Shown: positions 1 to 9,300 of the stretch, piece by piece | Layout of the letters: each line of letters starts with the position of its first letter | Position numbering within the stretch: position 1 is the first letter of the stretch | Source of the DNA: Streptomyces roseifaciens | GTDB taxonomy: Bacteria > Actinomycetota > Actinomycetes > Streptomycetales > Streptomycetaceae | DNA: 64,000 nt | Direction: 5' to 3' | NCBI RefSeq assembly: GCF_001445655.1 | Contig: NZ_LNBE01000002.1 | Location: 868,001 to 932,000, forward strand | The notes under the pieces: generated by a model | Told to the model about the DNA's origin: nothing | Databases searched by the model: none | What the model saw: only the letters and a program-made list of their open reading frames with translations | Position numbers and translations under genes: made by a program

Positions 1-357
1 GCGGACACCCTCGTCGACGCCTGGCTGCCCGGACCGGACATCCAGCACACCACCAACCCCCTGGTGCGCGCCCTGCACCGCCGGGGCCGACTCGGCATGG
101 AGGTGCTCACCGGCGGTGGCACGGTGCCGACCGGCCGCATCCACACCTCCGGCATCGGCGGCCGGGTCATCGACGGCGCCGGCGAGACTGATCCGCGGCT
201 GTTCGCGCTGGGGCCGCACACCACCCTGCGCATCGCAGGTGCCTTCAGCAGGCCCCGCACGAACGCCTTGGGCTTCCGCGAGACCGACCTCGTGGCCCGG
301 CAGGCCCTCGCGGTGCTGCGAGACGCACCCGTGACGGACGCCGTAGCGGCCTCCTGA
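1..357 (+). CDS. FAD/NAD(P)-binding protein, C-terminal part
   Basis: This reading frame is open from the first base, so only about 118 C-terminal residues are visible. The layout (a DAW..GPD segment, then GxVxDGxG, then a 'RLFALGPHT' strand and a closing helix of QALAVL type) resembles the last part of FAD/NAD(P)-binding proteins of the NAD_binding_9 type, in which the flavin-binding fold closes with 'lfalGp'. The nucleotide-binding N-terminus lies outside the window, so the reaction cannot be stated. It ends 47 bases before the VOC gene on the same strand and may be co-transcribed with it. The family assignment is by recognition of the C-terminal pattern only. Confidence 0.55.
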   Translation, partial: ADTLVDAWLPGPDIQHTTNPLVRALHRRGRLGMEVLTGGGTVPTGRIHTSGIGGRVIDGAGETDPRLFALGPHTTLRIAGAFSRPRTNALGFRETDLVARQALAVLRDAPVTDAVAAS

Positions 358-404
358 ATCCCCGAAGACGTCAGAAGAACGTTCTTGACCCGAAAGGCAG
401 ACCC

Positions 405-791
405 GTGATCCTCAAAACCTACTCCCGTGTACTCACCCCCAACATGGACGCCGCCTTGGCGGTCCTCGGCGAACTGGTCGGTGCCGAGCCTGACCTGCGG
501 GTGCGGTTCCGCCGCTTCGACATCGCCTTCACCGGCGGCTTCTGCGTGTTGTCCGGGCCCCAGGAGGCGATGGACCGCTACCGCGGCACGGTCGGCCCGG
601 TGATCGTCGACGACCTCGACGAGACCCGGGAGACGGTGCTGCGCCACGGCGCCGAGCTGACGATGCCGCCCTTCGAGGGCCCCGCCGGAATGGTCTTCCT
701 GGCCCGCCACCCGGGCGGCGTCGAGTACGAATACCTTCAGTTCACGCCCGAACTGGGCAAGGCCGTTCTCGGAGAGGAGCACACCCCCTGA
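405..791 (+). CDS. VOC (glyoxalase/bleomycin-resistance fold) family protein
   Basis: A 128-residue protein with GTG start at 405, preceded by an AAAGGCAG ribosome-binding site. Its length and beta-alpha-beta-beta-beta pattern match single-domain vicinal-oxygen-chelate proteins: an N-terminal strand ending in 'RVLTPNMDAALA', a central 'FCVLSGP' strand, and the C-terminal 'GMVFLARHPGGVEYEYLQF' strand with the usual late Glu. Members bind metals or small hydrophobic ligands and act as isomerases, dioxygenases or resistance proteins; no substrate can be read here. Several expected metal ligands are not obvious, so a binding role is as likely as catalysis. It follows the FAD-binding protein by a short gap, which suggests an operon. 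Confidence 0.6.
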   Translation: MILKTYSRVLTPNMDAALAVLGELVGAEPDLRVRFRRFDIAFTGGFCVLSGPQEAMDRYRGTVGPVIVDDLDETRETVLRHGAELTMPPFEGPAGMVFLARHPGGVEYEYLQFTPELGKAVLGEEHTP

Positions 792-1061
792 CACGTCAGA
801 GCCGGGGCCTGCGACGCCGACCAGGAACGAGCCGGTGCTGCACCACTGCCCTCTGCTCGCGTCTTCGACGCGTCCGCAGTTGAAGTGGGCCTGTAGGTCG
901 TAGCAGTGCGGGGGGACCGGCGTGTGGCCCTTGCTCACCCTTTGCTGACCTGTTGGCTCTGGTCAGCCGCGGTGGAGCTAGTGGTTGATCTTGGCGTGCT
1001 CTGGCGGACTCTGGAGGTCGGTGGCGGTGCTGATGCTGACTTTCCTGATGTATCGTCAGCT

Positions 1062-2670
1062 AAATCGTTAAGCGGCTGCCCGCGCTGGCCCGGCGGCGGG
1101 TGAAGGACAAGCCGCTGCTGCCGCGCGAGGTCGACGACAAGCTGGTGCCGCCTCGCCCTCGCACCGCTGGTCCGACCCGAGGGCCCGGCTCCTGGACGGG
1201 GCGGCGTGGGACGCGGTGCGCGAGGACGTGCTGGCCGGGCTGAGCCTGGACATGCCCGTGCAGGAGCACCTGGAGGAGCTGGTGCGGGCCCTGGACGCGG
1301 GCTGGAAACAGATGGTCGAGCGTCTGGAGTCGGCGGGCAAGGACGCGAGGGTGTCCCTCGACGTCCTGCCGAACGGCCGGGTGAAGCTGAACGTGGAGAA
1401 ACTGGGCGAACTCGGTGAGCCCAAGTCGCTGGCCTGGCTGCGCGAGTGAGTCGAGAAGATGCTCCCGAAGATCGACCTGCCGGACCTGCTGTTCGAGGTC
1501 CACTTCTGGACTGAGTTCCTCGACGCCTTCGTTCACCTGGGGGACGGCACCACCCGGATGAAGGACCTCACCACCTCGGTCGTCGCGCTGCTGGTGAGCG
1601 AGGCGTGCAACATCGGCATGACCCCGGTCACCAACCCCGGCTACGAGGCCCTTATCCGTGCCCGCCTGGTCCACGTCGACCAGTTCTACCTGCGCGCGGA
1701 CACCATCGCCGCGGCGAACGCGATGCTGATCAAGGCCCAGTCCGAGGTGGCGATCGTCGCGTGCTGGGGGATGGGCTGCTGGCCTCGGTCGACGGGCTGC
1801 GGTTCGTGGTCCCGGTGCGGACCATCAGCTCCGCGCCGTCGCCGAAGTATTTCGGGTTCAAGCGCGGCATCACCTGGCTCAACGCCGTCAACGACCAGGT
1901 CGCCGGGATCGGGCAGATGGGCGTGCCGGGCACGCCGCGCGCGACTCCCTGCACATCCTGGACGCGCTGCTGAATCTGGACGGCGGGGTGAAGCCGGAGA
2001 TGGTGGCCACCGACAACGCCTCCTACTCCGACATTGTGTTCGGGATCTTCCGCATCCTGGGCTACAACCTCAGCCCCCGCTTCAAGGACCTGGACGACCA
2101 GCGGTTCTGGCGGGCGACGATGCCCGGAGTGGAGACGGGGACGTACGGGGTGCTGGAGCCGCTCGCGCGGAACCGGGTGAACCCTGAAGAAGATCGCCAC
2201 GTGGTGGCCGGACATGCTCCGGGTCGCGGGCTCCCTGGTCACCAACCAGGGCCGCGCCTACGACCTGCTGCGGATGTTCGGCCGCGAGGGCCACCCCACC
2301 CCGCTAGGACAGGCGTTCGCCGAGTACGGGCGGATCGCCAAGACCGAGCACCTGCTGCGGATGGTGGACCCGGTCGATGACACCTACCGGCGGCAGATGA
2401 ACCGGCAGCTCACCGTGCAGGAGTCGCGGCACAAGCTGGCCCGGGAGGTGTGCCACGGCAAGCGCGGCGCCATCCACCAAGCGTACAGGGACGGGATGGA
2501 GGACCAGCTCGGCTCGCTCGGCCTGGTCTTGAACGCCGTGGTGCTCTGGACGACCCGGTACATCGACGCCGCCGTCACTCAGCTCCGCGCGGAGGGCCAC
2601 GAGACCCCAGGTGAGGACATCGCCCGCCTCCCCCCTCAAGCACCGCAACCTCAACGTCCTGGGCCGCTAG
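1062..2670 (+). pseudogene. tnpA: Tn3-family transposase (TnpA), decayed
   Basis: The C-terminal half of a Tn3-family DDE transposase can be followed through successive frames. Recognisable blocks are 'LPREVDDKLV' near 1130, 'LLDGAAWDAVREDVLAGLSL' near 1190-1250, 'PKIDLPDLLFEVHFWTEFLD' from 1462, 'LLASVDGLRFVVPVRTI' near 1790, 'VATDNASYSD' at about 2005, and 'LTVQESRHKLAREVCHGKRG' near 2410, ending in 'LKHRNLNVLGR' and a TAG at 2668. The gene has an in-frame TGA at 1447, at least four frameshifts (about 1770, 1950, 2185 and 2632), and a deletion near 1150. Intact TnpA proteins are about 1000 residues, so the N-terminal part is also missing. No 38-bp Tn3 inverted repeat was seen at either end. 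It is inactive. Confidence 0.85.
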
Positions 2671-3130
2671 GTGGGCGCAGCCGGTGAGCACGTCGTTGAC
2701 CTGGTCCACGGCCTCTTGGAGCGTGAGCTCCTGGTGGTGCTGGGCGAGGAGGATCGCGTTGTGGAAGCCTCCCGCCCCTTGGTCCCGTTCCAGGGGCCAC
2801 ATGTCGTTGCACAGTCCGACGTACTCGCTGGCGGCGTCACGCAGGTCGCGGAAGCTGGACAGGCGGTGCACGGTTCCGGGCAGGTCGATGCCGACGGAGA
2901 CTTCGACCAGGTCGAGCCACGTGTATGCGGCGATGGTGACGGCGCGCTGGCGGCGGTAGGCGGGGAGGGGGGATGCGGTGGGCGAGCTGGTCGATGAGTC
3001 CCCCATAGAACGACCACAGATAGTTTCCGATATCGTTTCGCAGCCGACGCGACCACGCTGCGGACCGGCCGGAGGTCAGGTGCTCCATGGTCTGGGCGAA
3101 GGCCCGTGCGGACGCGGTATCCGGTTTTTC
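2671..3130 (-). pseudogene. Terpene synthase (class I), truncated and frameshifted
   Basis: On the minus strand two adjacent frames together read as the C-terminal half of a bacterial class I terpene synthase. The first (about 3130-2975) contains 'AAWSRRLRNDIGNYLWSFYG'; the second, after a shift in the G-rich tract near 2975, contains 'SVGIDLPGTVHRL' and 'YVGLCNDMWPLERDQ'. The latter aligns with the metal-binding NDxxSxxxE motif but has Pro for Ser and Asp for the final Glu, so metal binding is doubtful even before truncation. The first aspartate-rich motif is absent. The fragment stops exactly where the Tn3 transposase ends. Unrelated to the intact terpene synthase at 22964-24103 beyond family. 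Confidence 0.7.
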
Positions 3131-3151
3131 CCCTCGTTCTTGACGGGGTGA

Positions 3152-3343
3152 GTGAGTGAGGAGCGGGAGGCCCGTCGCACGGTGGCCTACCGGGTCTCCG
3201 CCTACGACGGCCTGCCTCTGGCCGTACGGGGTCCGGCGGCCGCAGCCCTGGAAGCGGTCGACCAGGGCCTGGATGCCGCACGTGCCCAGGCCGCGACGAA
3301 GACCCTGTCCCTCACCGTCTACGACCACCGCAGCGGCCACTGA
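3152..3343 (+). CDS. Small hypothetical protein
   Basis: A 63-residue frame with GTG start, rich in Ala and ending 'LTVYDHRSGH'. It could form two strands around a helix. I do not recognise a family. It lies between the terpene synthase stump and the CdtB-like gene, and may itself be a fragment. No convincing ribosome-binding site is seen, and the reading frame may be fortuitous. Confidence 0.25.
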   Translation: MSEEREARRTVAYRVSAYDGLPLAVRGPAAAALEAVDQGLDAARAQAATKTLSLTVYDHRSGH

Positions 3344-3471
3344 CCCCTCCCGGGGCCCGGCAGGCGAGGGTGTCGGGCAATGCGGAACCGCAGGCGGCCG
3401 GGCCCGTAGGGGAACCGGCCCGCCTGGGCCGGCCGTACGTCGGCCCGGGCGGGCCGGTGGGGTTCACGAGT

Positions 3472-5367
3472 TCAGGGGTTCACTACCCTCCAGCGCTCGG
3501 CCGGGATGTCGTTGCACGTGGCGATGCGGACGTTGCCCCTGTCGGCGTCAGGGCCCAGCAGGCACAGGTGGTTGGCTTCGTTGCGATAGCGGACGGTGCC
3601 GTCCGCGTAGTTCTCGGCCTGCCAGCGCTGGCCAGCCCCGTCGACGCCGCGCGATTCGTCACACGTCCGCAGTACGGCATCCGTCAGCGAGGTGGCATGC
3701 TCATCGCGAGCGCCCAGGCACTGGTTGGTGCCGTCCAGGCTCTTGAAGCGCACGAGGTTGTCGTACGGGCTGATCTGCTCGATGTTCCAGCCGTAGTCGA
3801 TGCGCTCCTGCCGCAGCCAGTAGATCCACCACCACTTGGACGGCGTGGGTGCGGTGTAGGTGCCGGTCCCGGACACGTTGCCCCTGCGGCGAAGTCGGCT
3901 GTGGTCGAGCCAGGCGGATTCCAGGCGCACGTTGCCGGCGGCCGTCGGCCAGTTCTTGGGCAGCTCGGCGGCGCTGTCCCACCAGAGCTGGCCGGCGTCA
4001 TCGGCGCACGGCGTAGCGGTCACCTGTTTGTTGGACGGGGTCAGGCAGAGCTCGGGGACGGCTACGTTCCGCCACCGCTGCGGTCCGCCGTTGTCCTCGT
4101 TCCACCACACGTCTTCGTCCGGGTCGGTGAGCGTCCACCGCGCCCGCGGGTCGTCGCACGGTCCAGCGACGATCCGGGAGTCCACGTCCCTGTGGGCGTC
4201 CAGTGCGACAGAGGGGCAGTTCCCGCTGGCGCCTCGGAGGAAGCGGGTGTACGCGCCGCTGGTGTACATGTTCCAGAGTTGGTTGTTGCCGTGGCCGGGA
4301 GCACCGAGCCCGTACGTGCCGTCCGCGTTCTCCTGCATCACGGCACCGGTCGGTGTGGACAGCTCCATGGAGAAGGCGTGTGACGGGACGGCCGGCTGGG
4401 GCAGCGGTGGCGTCCGGCCGAAGAGCACCGCCGAGTGGTCGGCTCCGGCGCCATCGGGGCGGGTCGCGGTGAAGCCGCCGGGCAGGCCGTGGGTGACCGC
4501 GTAGTCCAGCTCACTCAGCCTGGTGCCGTTGATGTACGTCGGTTCATTGGTGCGCAGCAGGGCTTCGTCGGAGCGCAGGTGCAGCGACTGGTCGCGGGCC
4601 TCGGCGTCGCTGCGGTTGAGGATGTCCAGGTTGTAGTCGCCGACCAGGGCCCAGTTGGGGTGGGCAGTGTCCGTGGCGGCGAAGTCGCGGACCTGGCGAA
4701 GCAGTCCTTGGACGTCGCCGCCGCGTGCGTGGGTGTTCCAGTACCAGGTGTTCCCGAACCGCAGGCCGAGCAGTGGACGTGACCGGTAGGCGTCGTTCGG
4801 GGCGGACGGGTCCGGGTCGTAGGCCGGGTTCTCCAGCACCCGGACCTCGTCGGCCGGGGTGTCGCTGACGGTCGCCAGGTTCGTCCGGCCGCCTATCCAG
4901 ACGTCCTGGCCGGTAAGCCTGACCCTGCGGGCGTCGGTCTGCAGGAAGTACACATAGCGGTAGACGTCCCGGCCGGCCCGCCAGCGCGTGTACGTGACGG
5001 TACTGGGCTGGTTGTGGGAGCGGGGCCCGATGTCGATCGTGCGGCGGTCGCCGGCGTCCCGGGTCGCCGGCGAGGGCGGCCCGGAGCCGGCCTCCTGCAG
5101 GGCCACCAGCGGGTTCCGTCTGGCCATTGGCGCCACTTCCGAGGTCCACCGAGCGCCGTTGTTGGTGCCGTCCATGTTGTACGAGGCGAACGCCGAACTG
5201 CCGTCCCCGTTCACGGCCTGCGCCGGCGCAGCGGTCAACGGAACGGCCAGCAGGGCCGCCACCGCGCTCAGGACGGTGGTCATGACGGTGATCCACCGTC
5301 GTGACCACCGTCGCATCATCGTGGTCCGCGAAGCCCCCGGGATCCGCGGACGTTTGTCTCTGCTCAA
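3472..5367 (-). CDS. Secreted CdtB-like nuclease with C-terminal ricin-type lectin region
   Basis: A 631-residue exported protein. Residues 1-51 form a signal sequence (basic start, hydrophobic core, cleavage after 'APAQA'); translation could also begin at Met17/18. Residues 55-315 have the DNase I / endonuclease-exonuclease-phosphatase fold in its cytolethal-distending-toxin subunit B version: 'YNMDGTNNG' (Asn64), 'LVALQEAG' (Glu92), 'NTHARGGD' (His213), 'GDYNLD' (Asp244, Asn246), 'ELDYA' (Asp288) and 'GADHSAVLF' (Asp310, His311). All catalytic positions of the fold are kept. Residues 330-631 hold repeated QxW-type motifs (QLWNM, QLWWD, QRWQA, ERWRV) and paired Cys, typical of ricin-B beta-trefoil lectins. 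Family knowledge: CdtB proteins cleave DNA or phosphoinositides in host cells, with separate lectin subunits CdtA/CdtC delivering them. Here both roles seem to sit on one chain. No partner or immunity gene lies nearby. Confidence 0.8.
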   Translation of the reverse strand: MSRDKRPRIPGASRTTMMRRWSRRWITVMTTVLSAVAALLAVPLTAAPAQAVNGDGSSAFASYNMDGTNNGARWTSEVAPMARRNPLVALQEAGSGPPSPATRDAGDRRTIDIGPRSHNQPSTVTYTRWRAGRDVYRYVYFLQTDARRVRLTGQDVWIGGRTNLATVSDTPADEVRVLENPAYDPDPSAPNDAYRSRPLLGLRFGNTWYWNTHARGGDVQGLLRQVRDFAATDTAHPNWALVGDYNLDILNRSDAEARDQSLHLRSDEALLRTNEPTYINGTRLSELDYAVTHGLPGGFTATRPDGAGADHSAVLFGRTPPLPQPAVPSHAFSMELSTPTGAVMQENADGTYGLGAPGHGNNQLWNMYTSGAYTRFLRGASGNCPSVALDAHRDVDSRIVAGPCDDPRARWTLTDPDEDVWWNEDNGGPQRWRNVAVPELCLTPSNKQVTATPCADDAGQLWWDSAAELPKNWPTAAGNVRLESAWLDHSRLRRRGNVSGTGTYTAPTPSKWWWIYWLRQERIDYGWNIEQISPYDNLVRFKSLDGTNQCLGARDEHATSLTDAVLRTCDESRGVDGAGQRWQAENYADGTVRYRNEANHLCLLGPDADRGNVRIATCNDIPAERWRVVNP

Positions 5368-5990
5368 TGGTCAAGCCTCTTCGCGTCGTTCGGCTCCCGC
5401 ACCGGGCGGCGCGGGAGGCTACCGAGGCCGCCGCCTCCCCTTCGCGGCAGCGTGCTGTCGAGCGGGTGATGCACGGATGTCGAACGAGCGGTCGCCGGCC
5501 CCGTCGGTCAAAGGAGACCGCAGATCGAATCACGCGGGTCAGGGCCCCATCGATATCCAGCCCCTGACCCGCACCCCGCATCCCGCGCCGGTCGTCGGAC
5601 GGCTGGCCAGTGCCAATGGAACGGCGCAGTTCGCACGTGCACCCGGCTTGACAGCCCGGCACCACGGCCCCGGATCATCCCGGGAAGCCGCCCCGGCCTG
5701 GCGATACACCGCGTCGGGCCGAACTCCAAAAAGTGGAACCGACGTTGTCCTATTCGGGTCCAGTGGAGAGAAGAGGGAAAGGGGACCAGTGGGACGGCTA
5801 CTTTCTGCGGTACGAGGGTGGGTGTTGCACGGCCGGGCGCGGCACGCAGCCGACCAGCAGGACGCCCACGGAGCGGGGAGCGCTTCGCGCGGTACGGGGT
5901 GCGCGCCGCTGGAGGTCGGCCTTGGGGCTTAGCGTTAACCGCTGTACCGCTGTACCGCTGTACCGCTGTACCCCAAGGCCGGAGGCTGTG
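5368..5990. other. Non-coding stretch upstream of the nuclease gene, with an 8-bp tandem repeat
   Basis: No gene can be supported here. It should contain the promoter of the minus-strand CdtB-like gene. At 5941-5972 the unit GCTGTACC is repeated four times in tandem without error. The repeat lies just beyond the decayed HNH-like reading frame and may be a slippage product of a degenerating locus. Confidence 0.6.
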
Positions 5991-6007
5991 CAGGGCCGCG
6001 TTGGCGG

Positions 6008-6151
6008 CTGCCTTTCGTACTTGTCCGACGCGGCGACCACCTCCTCCTCGAGTTCCTGCAGGCGGTGCTTGACCTTGGCTGGTCGGGCTTTGGATATGCA
6101 GGTGGTGTAGACGGTGCGGGCGTCGAGATCCGGCTGGGGCACAGGCCACAT
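6008..6151 (-). pseudogene. Possible HNH-endonuclease-like protein, N-terminal fragment
   Basis: About 48 residues from an ATG at 6151 ('MWPVPQPDLDARTVYTTC' and following Lys/Glu-rich helix to 'VVAASDKYE') resemble the N-terminal helical segment of a family of actinobacterial HNH-endonuclease-like proteins. The downstream sequence loses coherence and the HNH motif itself is absent. The start codon lies 5 bases from the truncated end of an IS5 fragment, so the gene was probably cut by that insertion. Recognition is tentative. Confidence 0.3.
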
Positions 6152-6155
6152 CAGG

Positions 6156-6356
6156 ACACTCCGTCGATCGCGTAGCGGCGGAAGCGGGTGTAGACCGTCC
6201 GCCAGGGCCCGTAGCGTTCCGGCAGGTCACGCCACGAGATGCCAGTACGGATCTTGTAGACCATCCCGTTGATGACCTGACGGCCTGCCACCCCTGGGCC
6301 GCCCGGTGACAGCCTGCGGTATCAGCGGAGCCAGCAACCCTCACTCCCGGTCGGTG
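6156..6356 (-). mobile_element. IS5-family transposase fragment, inverted copy 1
   Basis: Read on the minus strand, this piece gives the N-terminus of an IS5-family transposase: 'RRHELTDRE' just upstream, then 'LLAPLIPQAVTGRP', 'GRQVINGMVYKIRTGISW', 'RDLPERYGPWRTVYTRFRR'. It has an in-frame TGA after 'LTDRE', one extra G in a run near 6290, and ends abruptly after 'IDGV'. It is nearly identical to 10306-10505 in the opposite orientation. The two copies bracket the STAND/membrane-protein pair. Confidence 0.8.
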
Positions 6357-6372
6357 AGTTCATGACGGCGCA

Positions 6373-9300
6373 TCACCCCACCGTGATCCACGGCCTGGTG
6401 ATCTTTGAACGCGGACCATAGCCTTCCGTCGGCACGAGGCCCGCCAGGAGAGACAGGTGCTCCGGCACCACACCGGCGATCTCCTCAGGCACCTGCTCCC
6501 ACGGGCCCCGACGCAGCGCCTCGACCAGCACGAGGCGCCCCTGTGGGCAGGGGCCGAGCGACTGGGCGATCGCTGCGAGCGCCTTGCCGCAGTGCTCGGG
6601 CGCGGTGAGGGTATCGGCCAGGGCGCGGGCCGCCGTGCGGGCACCCACCTGGCAGAGCGCCTTGACGACGGCCGGCGTGGCCGCCTCGCGCAGGACAGCG
6701 GTGCTGATCTCCTCCAGCAGCGCGGCGGCACGGGCGACGTCCCCCGTGGCTGCGGCGCCCGCCGCGAGATAGCCGAGGCCGCGCTCGTCTTCTTGCCTGT
6801 CGATGATCCGCTCTGCTGCGGCCAGATCACCAGCGTCCACGAGCTCCTTCACGACGCTGGTGAGGAACTCGTCGACCGCGTCCTCCGGCAGGTCATCCTC
6901 CAGCCCGAGCGCCGCGTCGATATCGCCCGCCGCGAGGAGCGCACGGGCGGCAGCGTACGTGTCCCAGCGCCGGCGGGAAGGGCTGTCGGCGGTGCCTGCC
7001 AGGTCCAGGATCTCCCGAGCCAGCCCTGCCGCTCCGTCCGGTTTATCGACGCGGCCGAATGCCTTGGCCACCTGTTCCAAGCCTTCTGAGCGCTCCCCAG
7101 GATCTGCCAGGGTCCGGCTCTCGTGGATTACGCGGCGCAGGAGTTCGTCCCCCTCCACGGGGCGACCCGTGTGGTGCAGGCCCTCGGCCACCTCCGCGAG
7201 CTCGAGGACGCGTGCGTATCCGGCGGACGCGTCGGCGGCCTGCTCGGCGCGGTGGATGAGGCGAGCCGCTTCGACCCGCTGCCCGGAACGGCCAGCCGCG
7301 ACGGCCAGCTTGACGAGGGTGCGCACCCCGGGCCCTCGCCCCCTCCGCGCCACGTTCGTCGCCCGCTTGACCACGGCGTGGGCGGCTTCCTCCTGGCCCG
7401 CCCGCAGCAGGAAGTCGGCGGTGTCGGCCGACAGCGTCACTCGCCAGTGGAGGTAGGGCACCTCGTCGGTGGCATCGCAGGCTTGCCGGGCCAGGCCCAG
7501 CGTCCGCGCCGGGTCACGGGACCCCGCCGTCATCCTGCCGGCGGCGTTGAGGACGCGCGCCCGGTAGATGGGTTCCTTGATCCGCTCGGCGAGCTTCAGG
7601 GCCCGGTCGAGGTCACCGGCTTCCGCGGCCGCGATGCCGATCTCGACCAGGCCGTCCTCCGGATCGTTCAGGAAACGGCTGACCAAGTCGATCGCCTGCT
7701 GGTGGTGCCCGGTCGCCTCCAGGCCCGCGGCGACGTGGGGGTAGAGCCAGTCCACGTCGTCGGGGTCGTCGATGTCCGCCGCCAGCCGGGCCGACGTCAC
7801 GGCGAACTCGGCGGCCTGCGCGGCGAGTCCCGGCGCCGTGGACATCCCCCGGGCGAACAGGGCAAGGTACTGCGCACGCCGGACCACGTCACGGGAATCG
7901 GCCGAACGGGACACGACACGCTCCGCCAGCGCCAGGGCCCGGCGATGCTCGCCGAGCCGGGAGAGCGCGGCGGCCAGCGAGGCGCCCAGGGTGCTCCGGG
8001 AGACGGTGTTGGGCACCGCCATGACCGTGTCGACGGCTTCCATGGCCCAAGAGACCGCATCGGCGCCCCGGGCCCCGGCCTCCTGCTTCGCTGCCGCGGC
8101 GTTCCTCCCCACCTCGGCCAGGGCCCCCACGGCGGCGACGATAGCTTCCGCCCTGCGCTCCGGGTTGCTGATGCGGCGGGCTCGGCGCAGGGCCTCGGCG
8201 GGCCGGCCGGAGTCCGCCAGGCCCTTGGCGATCGCCGCCAGGAAGCGGTCCCGATCTTCGGTGCTGTCCGCTCCGTCGAGCAAAGCGGCCGCCTGATCTG
8301 GGCGCGCGACGGCCAGGGCACCGGCGATGGCGCTCAAGGCGGCCACCCGGTTCCACGCGTCGCGCTGCGACTCGGCCAGATGAACGGCGCGCGCCGGGTG
8401 CCCGCACCGGGCCCACAGGGCGATCAGATCGGAGGAGAGAAGCGCCACTCGATCGTGCAGCCCGTCCCGCGCGGCGGCGAGCCGCAGGGCCACAGACACG
8501 TCCTGATCGCCGCGGCGCCCGCCGTCCGTCAACACAAGGTCGAACACGGCCGACACCGCGCTGAGCGCCTCCAGGTCCGCCCCGGACGCCCGCCACAGCC
8601 GCTCCTGCCGCCGGGTATCGCAGGCCAGCGCCACCAGCCTGGAAACGTCCCCCTGCTCGCGCAGCAACTGGGTGTAGCCGCGCAACAGGTACTCGGGGGT
8701 CCCCTCCGGCCACCCGGCGCGCCGGTAGGAGTCCGCCCACCGGTGCAGACGATTGCGGTGGGCCGCCAGCTCCTGGTCCGTGACCAGTTCCGCCGCGCCG
8801 CGCCGGATCTCCTCGTGCGCGAGGAGAAAGACGGGCGGACCCGCGGACGTCCAGTGCCCGGAGCGGCGACGGAAGCTGCGGCCGTTCACCGCGGACAGCT
8901 CGCGCTCGACCAGCCGCGCCGGGCTCCCGGTCAGCTCCGCGAAGTCGGGTGCGCTCAGCCCGCCTCCGGCCGCGACGGTCAGAGCGGCCAGGTCCCAGCC
9001 CAGCCCGCCGCCGTCTCGCAGTCTCAGCAGATCCCGCTCCGCGTCCCAGCGTGCCGCGCGGGCGTGCGGGGACGGGTCCAGCCGGTGGTCGATCCGCGTG
9101 GTCCGCAGGGGATGGTCCGCGGGCACGTCCCCCGGTACCGGCGGATGCGGACGGCCAGCGACGACGATCCGCATGCCGTGCGGGGGAACGCGGGGCAACA
9201 GCGCCGCGATGCTGTGGCCGTCGGCACCGGCGGTCACGCCGCGGTCCTCGTCCAGCCCGTCCACCACGAGCACGAGCCGCCGGCCGCGCGCCGCACACCC

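Noticed and set aside
5508..6344. A 278-residue minus-strand protein
   Set aside because: It is a shifted frame across the IS5 fragment and non-coding sequence, not a coherent protein.
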